A stretch of DNA of 38,100 nucleotides, taken from positions 1 to 38,100 of the forward strand of contig NZ_DXUU01000009.1 of NCBI RefSeq assembly GCF_019417665.1. Reading direction: 5' to 3'. This document shows, piece after piece, positions 8,751-15,930 of this stretch. The notes beneath the pieces are model-generated. The model searched no databases. It was not told the DNA's origin and was given only the letters and a program-made list of their open reading frames with translations. Numbering within the stretch: position 1 is the first letter of the stretch; every line of letters begins with the position of its first letter. A program made the position numbers and the translations under genes. This DNA comes from Ruminococcus sp. (GTDB lineage: Bacteria; Bacillota; Clostridia; Oscillospirales; Ruminococcaceae).

Positions 8751-9170
8751 ATGGCCGGAGAAAATTCAAAAAAATATGGTATTTTTTCATCATTGCGCAA
8801 CAGCAAATCTGTCAATCCCGATGAACCAGAAAAACCATATACTTGGGAATCTTTTTTTAAGTACATGAGCAATGAAATAGATAAAAGGATAATCAGTCAC
8901 ACAGCTGAGAAACAGCTTGCATATATTGGAGGAAAATGTCGATTTACCCCCACAATTGAGCAAGATGACTTTACTAAAACAACAACGCTGAATGTAGATG
9001 CAGAATTATATTTTCAATTACCAAATGATGATGAGAAAAATATAGAACGCTATCCACTTCATACTGAGAGGAATTTTAGCGATTTCAATCTAAAAGACGA
9101 GTCAACTTTGACAACCTTAAAAGCGCTGCTAATTCAGCCGTTAGAAGTAAAAATTGCAAAACCGGAATGA
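8751..9170 (+). CDS. Uncharacterised soluble protein of the AAA+ operon
   Basis: This 139-residue protein has no recognised family, signal peptide or membrane helix. It has a charged N-terminus, a central TWESFFKYMSNEIDKR helix, an alternating beta-type region around FTPTIEQDDFTKTTTLNVDAELYFQL, and an ILE/LEU-rich end. A GGAGGG site inside the end of the previous gene precedes the ATG by about 8 bp. Its position between the two proteins that share the C-terminal domain suggests a part in the same complex, but nothing in its own sequence proves this. Confidence 0.7.
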   Translation: MAGENSKKYGIFSSLRNSKSVNPDEPEKPYTWESFFKYMSNEIDKRIISHTAEKQLAYIGGKCRFTPTIEQDDFTKTTTLNVDAELYFQLPNDDEKNIERYPLHTERNFSDFNLKDESTLTTLKALLIQPLEVKIAKPE

Positions 9171-9222
9171 TTTACTCTCTATATAACTTAAGACAATTTA
9201 TGTAAATGAAAGGAAGATAAAA

Positions 9223-9657
9223 ATGGGATTCATTAAAAGCATTGGAAAAGTGATTAAGGAGTTTATTCTTAACATTATTAGATCTATTACTAAAGCTCTT
9301 AGAGATATTGCAATGATCATTGGAAAGTTCTTTGCAAAATTGGTTCACTGGCTCAAAAGATGCCTTGAATATGTTGAAAGGCATTTGGATAAACTCGGTT
9401 TAACACCAAAAGTTGTAGGTACTTCTACATACCTTCATAAAACAAATGAAGGCTTTGAAGAAATTGCATATAACTATTCGGAACAAAATGGCGAATGGCG
9501 AAGAGATACTGTCATCAAAGACGAGATTGTGTCTGAAGATGAGATTCCAGATGATATTCTTGAAAGTGCAATTAATATGAAGAACGATGAATATATAAAC
9601 ATCTCGGATCAGACAAGTAACAGAGTGGAACAAAACCGAACTGCGCTTCTTGCGTAA
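9223..9657 (+). CDS. Amphipathic-helix protein paralogous to the 8388 product
   Basis: The 144-residue protein opens with about 58 residues of strongly amphipathic, basic helix (GFIKSIGKVIKEFILNIIRS and onward), with no polar break. It is therefore more likely membrane-associated or pore-like than a normal transmembrane anchor. The C-terminal half holds NYS (84-86), GEW (90-92) and EIVSEDEIPDDI (101-112), matching the domain of the 8388 product and the tail motif of the AAA+ ATPase. The ATG follows a GAAAGGAAG site. It is separated from the preceding gene by 52 bp and from the next by 15 bp. The long amphipathic helix would fit membrane remodelling or a toxin-like effector; this is inference. 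Confidence 0.75.
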   Translation: MGFIKSIGKVIKEFILNIIRSITKALRDIAMIIGKFFAKLVHWLKRCLEYVERHLDKLGLTPKVVGTSTYLHKTNEGFEEIAYNYSEQNGEWRRDTVIKDEIVSEDEIPDDILESAINMKNDEYINISDQTSNRVEQNRTALLA

Positions 9658-9672
9658 CGGGGTGGCTCATCT

Positions 9673-10806
9673 ATGATTTATCTTATTCTTGCAGCTATCT
9701 TAATATTTTTTCTTGTTAAAGTATTCCGAAAAAGAGGTATAATTGGAAGGATAATTAAGATTATCCTCTGTATATTGGTTTCTACAGGGGTAATTATTTT
9801 GTTAGCTGCTATTTTACCTACTTTACATGGCTATATTGAATACGTATGGGACTACGATTCTCTTCCGTTGATTGGATTCACATTGCTTGGATTAGTTGTC
9901 TTAATTATTTTGCACATTATTGCTGTAAAAAAATTATATGTTGCTTCTGGAAAACTTCTTTTCTCTGAAATTATTCTTGTTGGAATTACTTTTGTATCCG
10001 TTTACTTCGAACTTGGAATCTTTCCACCGCTTACTATTATTTTATTTATCGTGTATAAAATTGTGGCAAGCAGAAAGAAAGTCAATAAATACATAAAAAA
10101 ATACATTTCAAAAAATGGTGTGACTTCTGTTGATAATTTCAACACTGAGTTTGCAAAAGGAAAATCTGGTAACTGGCGAACAAAAATTGATAAAAAGCCA
10201 GCAAACGAATATGCAGAACAATTATATTGCGACCTTGCAGACCATGTTATTCAAGATACTGTTAATCAATTTGCCGTTGAAAATCCACGAGTAATACTCT
10301 TCAGTGAATTCAGTCGATTTGACAATTATTTAAAAAGTACCAAAAAAACACTTCAACGTTACTTACCAAAAGAATCAATATCATATTGCGATGGAAATTT
10401 TATTCGTAATATAAGTTCTAAAAGCCAGGATGCTTTTTGCACCAAAGAAGCATTATCACAAATGAATGATAACCTGTGTGCTTCATTGGATGCTTATTTG
10501 GATCAGAATATAGATCCGCATAGAATTGAACAATTCAAGTTTGCATTAAATCCACTTTTAGTTCAGTACGTTCCAACATATGTAAAAGCTGATGAAGTCA
10601 GAAATGCTCTGGCAGAAAATGCAGTTAAAACTTTAACTGAAAGTGGAAAAGTAAGCAAAGAGTTTTCAGGAGTATATATAAAAATAAATTCAAACGGTCA
10701 GCCTGGAGACACACAACAAGAGGAAATCCATAATGGTTTACCAATGGATAATGATATAAAGGACGAGGAAGATAAACTTGATGATTTAGAAGGATGCCCT
10801 AAATAA
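9673..10806 (+). CDS. Polytopic membrane protein with a large cytoplasmic C-terminal domain
   Basis: The 377-residue protein has about five predicted transmembrane helices in its first third (about 1-18, 27-48, 64-86, 94-113 and 116-132). A soluble C-terminal region of about 240 residues follows and ends in an acidic tail. I recognise no catalytic motif or named family. A GGGGTGG-like site precedes the ATG. It is the last gene before the terminator at 10872 and thus closes the AAA+ operon. With the single-pass and amphipathic neighbours it makes the operon strongly membrane-directed. Confidence 0.75.
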   Translation: MIYLILAAILIFFLVKVFRKRGIIGRIIKIILCILVSTGVIILLAAILPTLHGYIEYVWDYDSLPLIGFTLLGLVVLIILHIIAVKKLYVASGKLLFSEIILVGITFVSVYFELGIFPPLTIILFIVYKIVASRKKVNKYIKKYISKNGVTSVDNFNTEFAKGKSGNWRTKIDKKPANEYAEQLYCDLADHVIQDTVNQFAVENPRVILFSEFSRFDNYLKSTKKTLQRYLPKESISYCDGNFIRNISSKSQDAFCTKEALSQMNDNLCASLDAYLDQNIDPHRIEQFKFALNPLLVQYVPTYVKADEVRNALAENAVKTLTESGKVSKEFSGVYIKINSNGQPGDTQQEEIHNGLPMDNDIKDEEDKLDDLEGCPK

Positions 10807-10871
10807 ATGTCATAATATGTGCCAATATTTTGCGAAATCGTAGCAAACTTTAATTCTAAATATATATTATA

Positions 10872-10909
10872 ATTCCGATAAGGTATATTCCAGCCTTATC
10901 GGAATTTTT
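10872..10909 (+). terminator. Rho-independent terminator of the AAA+ operon
   Basis: The 12-bp perfect stem ATTCCGATAAGG (10872-10883) with CCTTATCGGAAT (10894-10905) is followed by TTTTTA. It lies 65 bp after the membrane-protein stop and 25 bp before the amidoligase start. A TATAAT-like hexamer at 10868-10873 overlaps its left arm; a promoter starting inside the hairpin would serve the next operon without being terminated, but the -35 is poor. Confidence 0.9.
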
Positions 10910-10933
10910 ATATATATACGGAGGAACTTGAAA

Positions 10934-12028
10934 ATGGAAGAAACCAGAACCTGCACCCACTGCGGCAATATCCTTGCAGAACAGGAAGGCACAATCGTTG
11001 GAGATGACATACTTTGCGATGAATGCGTTGCCGATTATTGCGTCACCTGTGACCACTGCGAAGAAACTATGTGGACAGAAGACTGCATCACCGATGACCA
11101 CCTCTATCTCTGCCCGGACTGCTATGAAAGCCACTATCATCGCTGTCAAAACTGCGATAGAATCATCCATGAAGACTGCGTCAATTGGCACTGTGACATG
11201 CCCTATTGTGATGACTGCTATGACGAGATGGAATCAGACAACGAAATCGAGGACTACAGTTACAAACCGGCTCCCATCTTTTTCGGCAAGGGAGAACGAT
11301 TTTTCGGCGTAGAGTTGGAAGTCGATGACGGCGGCAAATATGACTGCAATGTAAGGCAGCTGAAAGAGCTTGCAAATGCAAATCATGCGCATATCTACAT
11401 CAAAGCCGATGGCAGCCTGAATGATGGATTTGAAATCGTCTCCCACCCCATGACCCTGGATTACCATATAAACGAAATGGACTGGGAAACTGTTCTGGAA
11501 AAGGCAGTGGAACTTGGCTATCGCTCCCATCAGACCAGTACCTGCGGACTGCATATTCATGTGAACCGGGATGCCTTCGGTGAAAATCAGGCAGAGCAGG
11601 AAGAGGTCATTGCGAAAATTCTGTACTTTGTAGAATCACACTGGAATGAACTGTTCCGGTTCAGCAGACGAAAAGAAAGCAGCATCAACCGCTGGTCTGC
11701 AAGATATGGATTTGAGAAAACCGGAAAGGAAATTCTGGATAAAGCAAAGGATTTCAGCTGCGGCAGGTATACTGCTGTTAACCTGCGCAACTACCACACC
11801 ATTGAATTCCGGATTTTCCGTGGCACACTGAAATACAACACATTCATAGCCGCATTGCAGCTCGTAAATGAGATTTGCAATACGGCTCTTTTCAGTTCTG
11901 AGGATAAATTGGAGAAGCTCTCATGGAGCGAATTTGTCCGCAGAATCAAAGAGCCGGAATTGATTCAGTATCTGAAAGAACATCAGCTGTATATCAATGA
12001 ACAGGTTTTTGGAGAGGAGGAGATGTGA
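10934..12028 (+). CDS. Zinc-finger amidoligase (COOH-NH2 ligase, PF12224-like)
   Basis: The protein has 364 residues from the ATG at 10934, which follows a CGGAGGAA site; an in-frame TTG at 10928 is less likely. The first 100 residues hold many CxxC/CxC pairs (C7-C10, C28-C31, C36-C39-C42, C60-C63, C71-C74, C92-C95), indicating treble-clef or LIM-like zinc sites. The rest matches the amidoligase_2 family: FGVELE (124-129), KADGSL (157-162), GFEIVSHP (165-172), CGLHIHV (204-210) and EFRIFRGTL (291-299). The family is described as ATP-grasp-like ligases that form amide bonds. The class II amidotransferase encoded 1 bp downstream would supply ammonia. The substrate is unknown. Confidence 0.85.
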   Translation: MEETRTCTHCGNILAEQEGTIVGDDILCDECVADYCVTCDHCEETMWTEDCITDDHLYLCPDCYESHYHRCQNCDRIIHEDCVNWHCDMPYCDDCYDEMESDNEIEDYSYKPAPIFFGKGERFFGVELEVDDGGKYDCNVRQLKELANANHAHIYIKADGSLNDGFEIVSHPMTLDYHINEMDWETVLEKAVELGYRSHQTSTCGLHIHVNRDAFGENQAEQEEVIAKILYFVESHWNELFRFSRRKESSINRWSARYGFEKTGKEILDKAKDFSCGRYTAVNLRNYHTIEFRIFRGTLKYNTFIAALQLVNEICNTALFSSEDKLEKLSWSEFVRRIKEPELIQYLKEHQLYINEQVFGEEEM

Positions 12029-12029
12029 C

Positions 12030-12962
12030 ATGTGTGCCGTCTATGGCTTTCTGGACTACGGCAAGAAAATCAATCATAAGATGCTGACAAAGATTCTGCG
12101 TGAGTTATCTGTTGCAGCTGAAGTCAGAGGAACCGATGCAACGGGGATTTCCTATGTCAGAAACAACGAAATGGTGACTTTCAAAAAGGCATCCCCTGCC
12201 CACAAGGTCAGGTTATTCTTCCCCATGGGAACCACCGCTGTAATCGGACATACCCGCATGACCACACAGGGCAGTGAGAAGAAAAACTACAACAATCATC
12301 CGTTTGAAGGAAGTTCAAGCAGACATCGTTTTTCCCTTGCACACAATGGTGTCCTATACAATGAAAAGGAGATTCGACATGAAAAGCAGTTGCCGCAAAC
12401 AAAAATCGAAACGGACTCCTACATTGCAGTGCAGCTTCTGGAACAAGGTCAAACTGTCGATCTGGCTTCTGTCAAAGCTATGGCGGAAGCAGTAGAAGGC
12501 TCCTTCACATTTACCATACTGCGAGATGATAACACGCTGTTTCTGGTGAAAGGGACTAATCCATTGGCAATTTATCATTACCCGGAATTTGGTTTGTATC
12601 TGTATGCATCTACAGATAAAATTTTGCAGACTGCATTGCAGAAATCAGGGTTTAACCCAGCATACCAACTCATCCCCATAAATGATGGAGATATGATTCA
12701 GATCAATCCCGATGGCACAATGAAAAAGAATTCTTTTAAAATTCTCACACGCATTGACTGGCAGTATCACTATGATTATCTCGACTGGTTATGTGAAGAT
12801 GATGACCTGCTGGATATCTGTACTTGCTTTGGTGTTTCCAGAGAAGATGTGCACTTTCTGCGTTCCTGTGGCTTCGCATCGGATGAAATTGAAGAACTGC
12901 TCCTGGATACAGAATATTTGCAGGAGTTACTACATGAAATGAAGAGTGTATCAGAAAAATGA
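12030..12962 (+). CDS. Class II glutamine amidotransferase (Ntn-hydrolase fold)
   Basis: The start at 12030 is preferred over 11997 because it places Cys2 directly after the initiator Met, as the catalytic nucleophile requires, and a GGAGGAG site lies upstream. The 310-residue protein has the GATase_2 signatures RGTDATGI (33-40), GHTRMTTQG (73-81), NNHPF (88-92), AHNGVL (104-109) and ETDSYI (127-132). It should hydrolyse glutamine to release ammonia. There is no fused synthetase domain, so the ammonia acceptor enzyme must be a separate protein; the adjoining amidoligase is the natural candidate. The C-terminal 70 residues are acidic and unlike the core family. Confidence 0.9.
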   Translation: MCAVYGFLDYGKKINHKMLTKILRELSVAAEVRGTDATGISYVRNNEMVTFKKASPAHKVRLFFPMGTTAVIGHTRMTTQGSEKKNYNNHPFEGSSSRHRFSLAHNGVLYNEKEIRHEKQLPQTKIETDSYIAVQLLEQGQTVDLASVKAMAEAVEGSFTFTILRDDNTLFLVKGTNPLAIYHYPEFGLYLYASTDKILQTALQKSGFNPAYQLIPINDGDMIQINPDGTMKKNSFKILTRIDWQYHYDYLDWLCEDDDLLDICTCFGVSREDVHFLRSCGFASDEIEELLLDTEYLQELLHEMKSVSEK

Positions 12963-13276
12963 AAAAGATCGACACATTGAATAACCTGAATCATTCCAAC
13001 ATTCCGGAATCCCTGAAACAATATTTGCAGAACAAAGTCCAGGGATTTCTGGAAGAATACACTTGCAATGATTTTGGCGACATATTTTCCATCATTTTGC
13101 TTCGGCAGAATGAACTGGATTACATTTCAGACAAGCTGCTGGAATTTGCAGAAATCCTGCAAATTGGCAATCAAAAATGGATTCACACTGTCTGGGCACC
13201 GTCTGACGGTTACAGTGAGGATATCTATCTCCCCTACTCTGCTCAGGCTATGGAAGCCATCGAAAGGAGGTGTTAG
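12959..13276 (+). CDS. Small uncharacterised protein coupled to the amidotransferase
   Basis: The 105-residue protein overlaps the amidotransferase stop codon by 4 bp (ATGA), so translation is probably coupled. It has no cysteine-rich, membrane or catalytic motif that I can name. The first half is helical (SIPESLKQYLQNKVQGFLEE-like pattern) and the second half ends in an aromatic SDGYSEDIYLPY stretch. It is followed within 2 bp by the DUF960 gene, whose AAAGGAGG site lies inside this gene. A role with the amidoligase and amidotransferase is inferred from position only. Confidence 0.7.
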   Translation: MKKIDTLNNLNHSNIPESLKQYLQNKVQGFLEEYTCNDFGDIFSIILLRQNELDYISDKLLEFAEILQIGNQKWIHTVWAPSDGYSEDIYLPYSAQAMEAIERRC

Positions 13277-13278
13277 TC

Positions 13279-13587
13279 ATGTTTCAGGGAGAACGTTATT
13301 TGACGCAGGGTGTCAATCAGACCATTCCCATGTCACTGCAAATGCTGCTCTGGGAGTGCATTGACCACATGGATGTGGAAAAGGACTACCTGCAAATCTT
13401 CCAGCTGTCCGTTGCTGAAAATGGAAATCAAGTGATTTGCCACGAACAGGAGAAACCGGAATATCAGAAAACCTATTCGCTTGCCGTTCCATTTCCGGCG
13501 ATAGATGCGAAAATCTATGTCATTGACGATTACTATGCAGACGAAAACAAGCACGTTGCCACAATGCTGCTGGCAGAAGAATACTGA
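13279..13587 (+). CDS. DUF960-family protein
   Basis: The protein has 102 residues from the ATG at 13279, which lies behind a strong AAAGGAGGTG site; the in-frame GTG at 13270 overlaps that site and is rejected. The opening RYLTQGVNQTIP and LQMLLWECID, followed by KDYLQIFQLS, are typical of DUF960, a small family common on mobile elements of Bacillota and without known function. It is likely soluble. The gene sits in the amidoligase operon upstream of the integrase. Confidence 0.8.
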   Translation: MFQGERYLTQGVNQTIPMSLQMLLWECIDHMDVEKDYLQIFQLSVAENGNQVICHEQEKPEYQKTYSLAVPFPAIDAKIYVIDDYYADENKHVATMLLAEEY

Positions 13588-13598
13588 TGAGGCACATA

Positions 13599-13706
13599 AT
13601 GAAAGAGTTTTTTGCAGGACTGGTTCTGACGCTGATAGTCGGTGGAATTGGCATTGCCCTGGAAACCAGAAACAGGGAGGTGAAGTACATTGCCTCTGGG
13701 GATTGA
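13599..13706 (+). CDS. Tiny single-pass membrane protein
   Basis: This 35-codon frame starts MKEFFAGLVLTLIVGGIGIA and ends ASGD. It forms one transmembrane helix (about 4-20) followed by a short charged tail. GAGG lies 6 bp before the ATG at 13599. A longer version from the ATG at 13587, which overlaps the DUF960 stop (TGATG), would add four residues. Its position, spacing and clean helix support a real gene, but the function is unknown. Confidence 0.5.
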   Translation: MKEFFAGLVLTLIVGGIGIALETRNREVKYIASGD

Positions 13707-13773
13707 ATTATTTCTGGCTGGCGTAGCAGCTGGCATGGAGCTATTGGATTTGCTGCGCAGGGCTGACAAATGA
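13690..13773 (+). CDS. Possible tiny ORF with a TTG start
   Basis: A 27-codon frame starts at TTG 13690, behind GGGAGGTG with 9-nt spacing, and encodes a hydrophobic peptide beginning MPLGIELFLAGVAAG. It overlaps the end of the previous small ORF in another frame and ends just before a terminator-like hairpin. The good ribosome binding site is the main support. Confidence 0.4.
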   Translation: MPLGIELFLAGVAAGMELLDLLRRADK

Positions 13774-13778
13774 CCGAT

Positions 13779-13821
13779 GAGGGGGGATTGCATGATGCAC
13801 CATGCTGTTCCCTCTTTTTTT
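13779..13821 (+). terminator. Probable terminator of the amidoligase operon
   Basis: GAGGG (13779-13783) pairs with CCCTC (13810-13814), and GCATG pairs with CATGC inside it, leaving an internal loop. A run of seven T follows. It lies between the amidoligase operon and the integrase, so the integrase may have separate control. Confidence 0.6.
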
Positions 13822-13870
13822 CAAATAGCACGGCGAACATATTGTTATCTCTCAGAAAGGAAGTGTATCT

Positions 13871-15013
13871 ATGAACTACACAGGGCATGTCCGGAAGCGG
13901 GAAACAAAATCCGGCATTACCACATATCAGATCATTGTGGAGGAGGAATCCAATCCCACTACCGGCAAGCGCAAACGGCATTACAAAACTATTCAGGGCA
14001 GCAAAAAACAGGCGGAAAAAGCCATGCGGGAATTTATCACCGAACTGGAAAATCATAGCTTTGTCAAAGGCAGTAAGATGCGGGTTGCCGATTTCCTGCA
14101 TGAATGGCTGGAGTTGTATGTGAAGAACCAGTTATCGCCTACTACCGTTCAGCATTACATTGACCAGACAGAGAAATATATCATTCCACAGTTCGGGAAC
14201 TATTATCTGGATCAGCTGCGGAATATTGATATTCAGAAGTGGATTTTCAAATTACAGCAGAAATCGCCCTTGACTGGAAAGCCGCTTTCGCCAAAGACTA
14301 TTAAAAATATCGTGTTGAATCTGTCTGCTGCCATGAAGAAAGCCGCTATGCTGGAGCTGATTCCAAAGAACCCTTGCGAAAATCTGACGCTGCCCAAATT
14401 ACAGCGTTATCAACCGGAGGTATACAGTATGGAAGAGGTGGCACAGATGCTGGATTGTGCGAAAGATACAGACATGTATCTACCACTGATGATTGAGATC
14501 TGTCTGGGACTTCGCAGAGGAGAACTTCTGGCATTAAAGTGGCATCATGCAGATCTGGAACATGGGATTCTTTCCATTGAGGAAAATCTGGTAACTGTGG
14601 TCAACGAACAGATCACAAAAACGCCAAAGACAAAAAGCGGCCGCAGATGCATTCGGATTCCACAGACTTTGCTTGCATTGTTGAAAGCTACACTGGAAGA
14701 GCGTCATGCACAGCCCAATGATTACATTATCTGCCAGAAAGATGGCTCACCCTACAAAAGTGACTCCTTTTCTTTGAAATTCCGCCGGTTTTTGAAGAGC
14801 AACAACTTGAAACATATCCGATTCCATGATCTGCGGCATATCAACGCTACGATTATGCTTACTTCTGGTGTTTCACCTAAAGTTGCACAGGAACGGTTGG
14901 GACATGCAAACTATCAGATCACGATGGACATTTATAGCCATGTGTTGCAAAAGGTGGAGAAGGAAGCAGCGGATCGAATTGATGCTGCGTTGTTTGAGAA
15001 AACTGGGTCTTAA
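13871..15013 (+). CDS. int: Tyrosine-type site-specific integrase
   Basis: The 380-residue protein has an arm-binding N-terminal domain (about 1-60, with basic TGKRKRHYKTIQGSKKQAEK), a SAM-like core-binding domain (about 70-170) and a catalytic domain with R215 (GLRRGE), a lysine near 255, H319-x-x-R322 (HDLRH), H345 (LGHANY) and the nucleophile Y355 (DIYSHV). All catalytic residues are present, so it should be active. It integrates and excises a mobile element through strand exchange at an att site. GAAAGGAAG precedes the ATG. It is the integrase nearest to tRNA-Pro at 16.95 kb, whose 3' end faces it. No excisionase gene was recognised, although a tiny ORF upstream could be one. Confidence 0.95.
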   Translation: MNYTGHVRKRETKSGITTYQIIVEEESNPTTGKRKRHYKTIQGSKKQAEKAMREFITELENHSFVKGSKMRVADFLHEWLELYVKNQLSPTTVQHYIDQTEKYIIPQFGNYYLDQLRNIDIQKWIFKLQQKSPLTGKPLSPKTIKNIVLNLSAAMKKAAMLELIPKNPCENLTLPKLQRYQPEVYSMEEVAQMLDCAKDTDMYLPLMIEICLGLRRGELLALKWHHADLEHGILSIEENLVTVVNEQITKTPKTKSGRRCIRIPQTLLALLKATLEERHAQPNDYIICQKDGSPYKSDSFSLKFRRFLKSNNLKHIRFHDLRHINATIMLTSGVSPKVAQERLGHANYQITMDIYSHVLQKVEKEAADRIDAALFEKTGS

Positions 15014-15026
15014 GGGAACAAAAAAT

Positions 15027-15068
15027 CCCGGAATCTCCGTTTGTTTTGGAGGTTCCGGGTATTTTTTT
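15027..15068 (+). terminator. Rho-independent terminator of the integrase gene
   Basis: CCCGGAATCTCC (15027-15038) pairs with GGAGGTTCCGGG (15048-15059) with one G-T pair, followed by TATTTTTTT. It begins 13 bp after the integrase stop codon. Confidence 0.92.
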
Positions 15069-15088
15069 GCTACATATGGGTTGGATAA

Positions 15089-15104
15089 ATGGCATGAGTG
15101 GTAT
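15089..15104. repeat. Copy D of the ATACCACTCATRCCAC family
   Basis: ATGGCATGAGTGGTAT is the inverted form of the repeat. It lies about 50 bp beyond the 3' end of the minus-strand gene at 15157-15606. The 30-40 bp to its left resemble the sequence left of copy F (15909), so similarity extends beyond the 16-bp core. Confidence 0.75.
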
Positions 15105-15156
15105 GTTTTTCAATAATTATTCAAAAATCATCCATCATGCTATATTACTTCAATTT

Positions 15157-15606
15157 TTAGAGGATATAGAACTGCTTGAGTGAATAATCACTCTGATAGA
15201 TGGATTTCTCATCACGCCACTCAGTATAGATATACAGTAACAAAACATCCTTACCGACTAAATCATCAAAGTCCATGCCTTTTTCGTTTAACATAATTCT
15301 AAGAGTAGCTATTGGAACAGGAACGATAAACGCCTTCCCTTCCTTACTTCTTCCAACAACATCAGTTAAGAGATAATACTCATCCTCAGTTTCAGAACCA
15401 CAAACTGAATGAATACCATCATCATATCTTACGTCTTCAACAGTAAGCAAGCCTGAGAAAAATTCGTCAAATGATTCTGCCTCGGGTGCATTGCTGTAGA
15501 GAGTTCCAACAGTATCTTCTCCTGTTATCGTATGATAAGCATGAATAAAGCTGTCATTTACCGCCTCAATAAGATTATTGCCGTTTGCCTTTGTTTGGTT
15601 TTTCAT
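15157..15606 (-). CDS. Small acidic protein of unknown function
   Basis: This 149-residue soluble protein is not recognised. It is acidic, with no cysteine cluster, signal peptide or membrane helix. The C-terminal half alternates beta strands and turns (GKAFIVPVPIATLRIMLNEK, then DVLLLYIYTEW). AAGGAG lies 9 bp before the ATG at 15606. It is a single-gene minus-strand unit with the same promoter box as the paralogous pair at 6.2 kb, and it is bracketed by repeat copies D and E. This suggests cassette-like acquisition and shared regulation. Confidence 0.7.
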   Translation of the reverse strand: MKNQTKANGNNLIEAVNDSFIHAYHTITGEDTVGTLYSNAPEAESFDEFFSGLLTVEDVRYDDGIHSVCGSETEDEYYLLTDVVGRSKEGKAFIVPVPIATLRIMLNEKGMDFDDLVGKDVLLLYIYTEWRDEKSIYQSDYSLKQFYIL

Positions 15607-15660
15607 GATAATTTGCTCCTTTATGAATTTATTTATTGCAGCCTTTCTGGCTACGGTTAT

Positions 15661-15700
15661 ATTCTACCATAGGAATTTTTGCTTTTGTAAAAATGACTTT
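15661..15700 (-). promoter_or_regulatory. Promoter with the box shared with the 6.2-kb unit
   Basis: On the minus strand, TTTACA (15691-15686) and TAGAAT (15666-15661) are separated by 19 bp. The plus-strand box TTTTGTAAAAATGACTTT at 15683-15700 is identical over 18 bp to 6267-6284. Confidence 0.55.
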
Positions 15701-15725
15701 CAAATGCTGGTATTGAAAAAAGCCC

Positions 15726-15760
15726 ATCACTTTCATCACTACAGTAGTGACAAAGGTGAT
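15726..15760. other. Hairpin upstream of the 15.6-kb gene
   Basis: ATCACTTTCATCACTAC pairs with GTAGTGACAAAGGTGAT around a 1-nt centre with one or two imperfections. The hairpin lies between the promoter box and repeat copy E. It could be an operator or a terminator remnant; no clear T-run follows. Confidence 0.5.
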
Positions 15761-15804
15761 AGACTCATTTTACTTTGTATAAAACAGCATAAAATAGATA
15801 ATTG

Positions 15805-15924
15805 ATACCACTCATACCACAGCTATGCTTGCGAAACAAAGGCAAAAACGCTTGGATTTAGGTCTATTTCTGAAAATCCCAGTTTTTTGTTATATGTGGT
15901 TTAGACAAATGGTATGAGTGGCAT
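15805..15924. repeat. Copies E and F, facing arms of a 120-bp unit
   Basis: E (ATACCACTCATACCAC, 15805-15820) and F (ATGGTATGAGTGGCAT, 15909-15924) are inverted relative to each other and enclose 88 bp without an ORF. The arrangement looks like a tiny element with terminal inverted repeats lying exactly between two minus-strand genes (def and the 15.2-kb gene). Confidence 0.75.
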
Positions 15925-15930
15925 TTTCAT

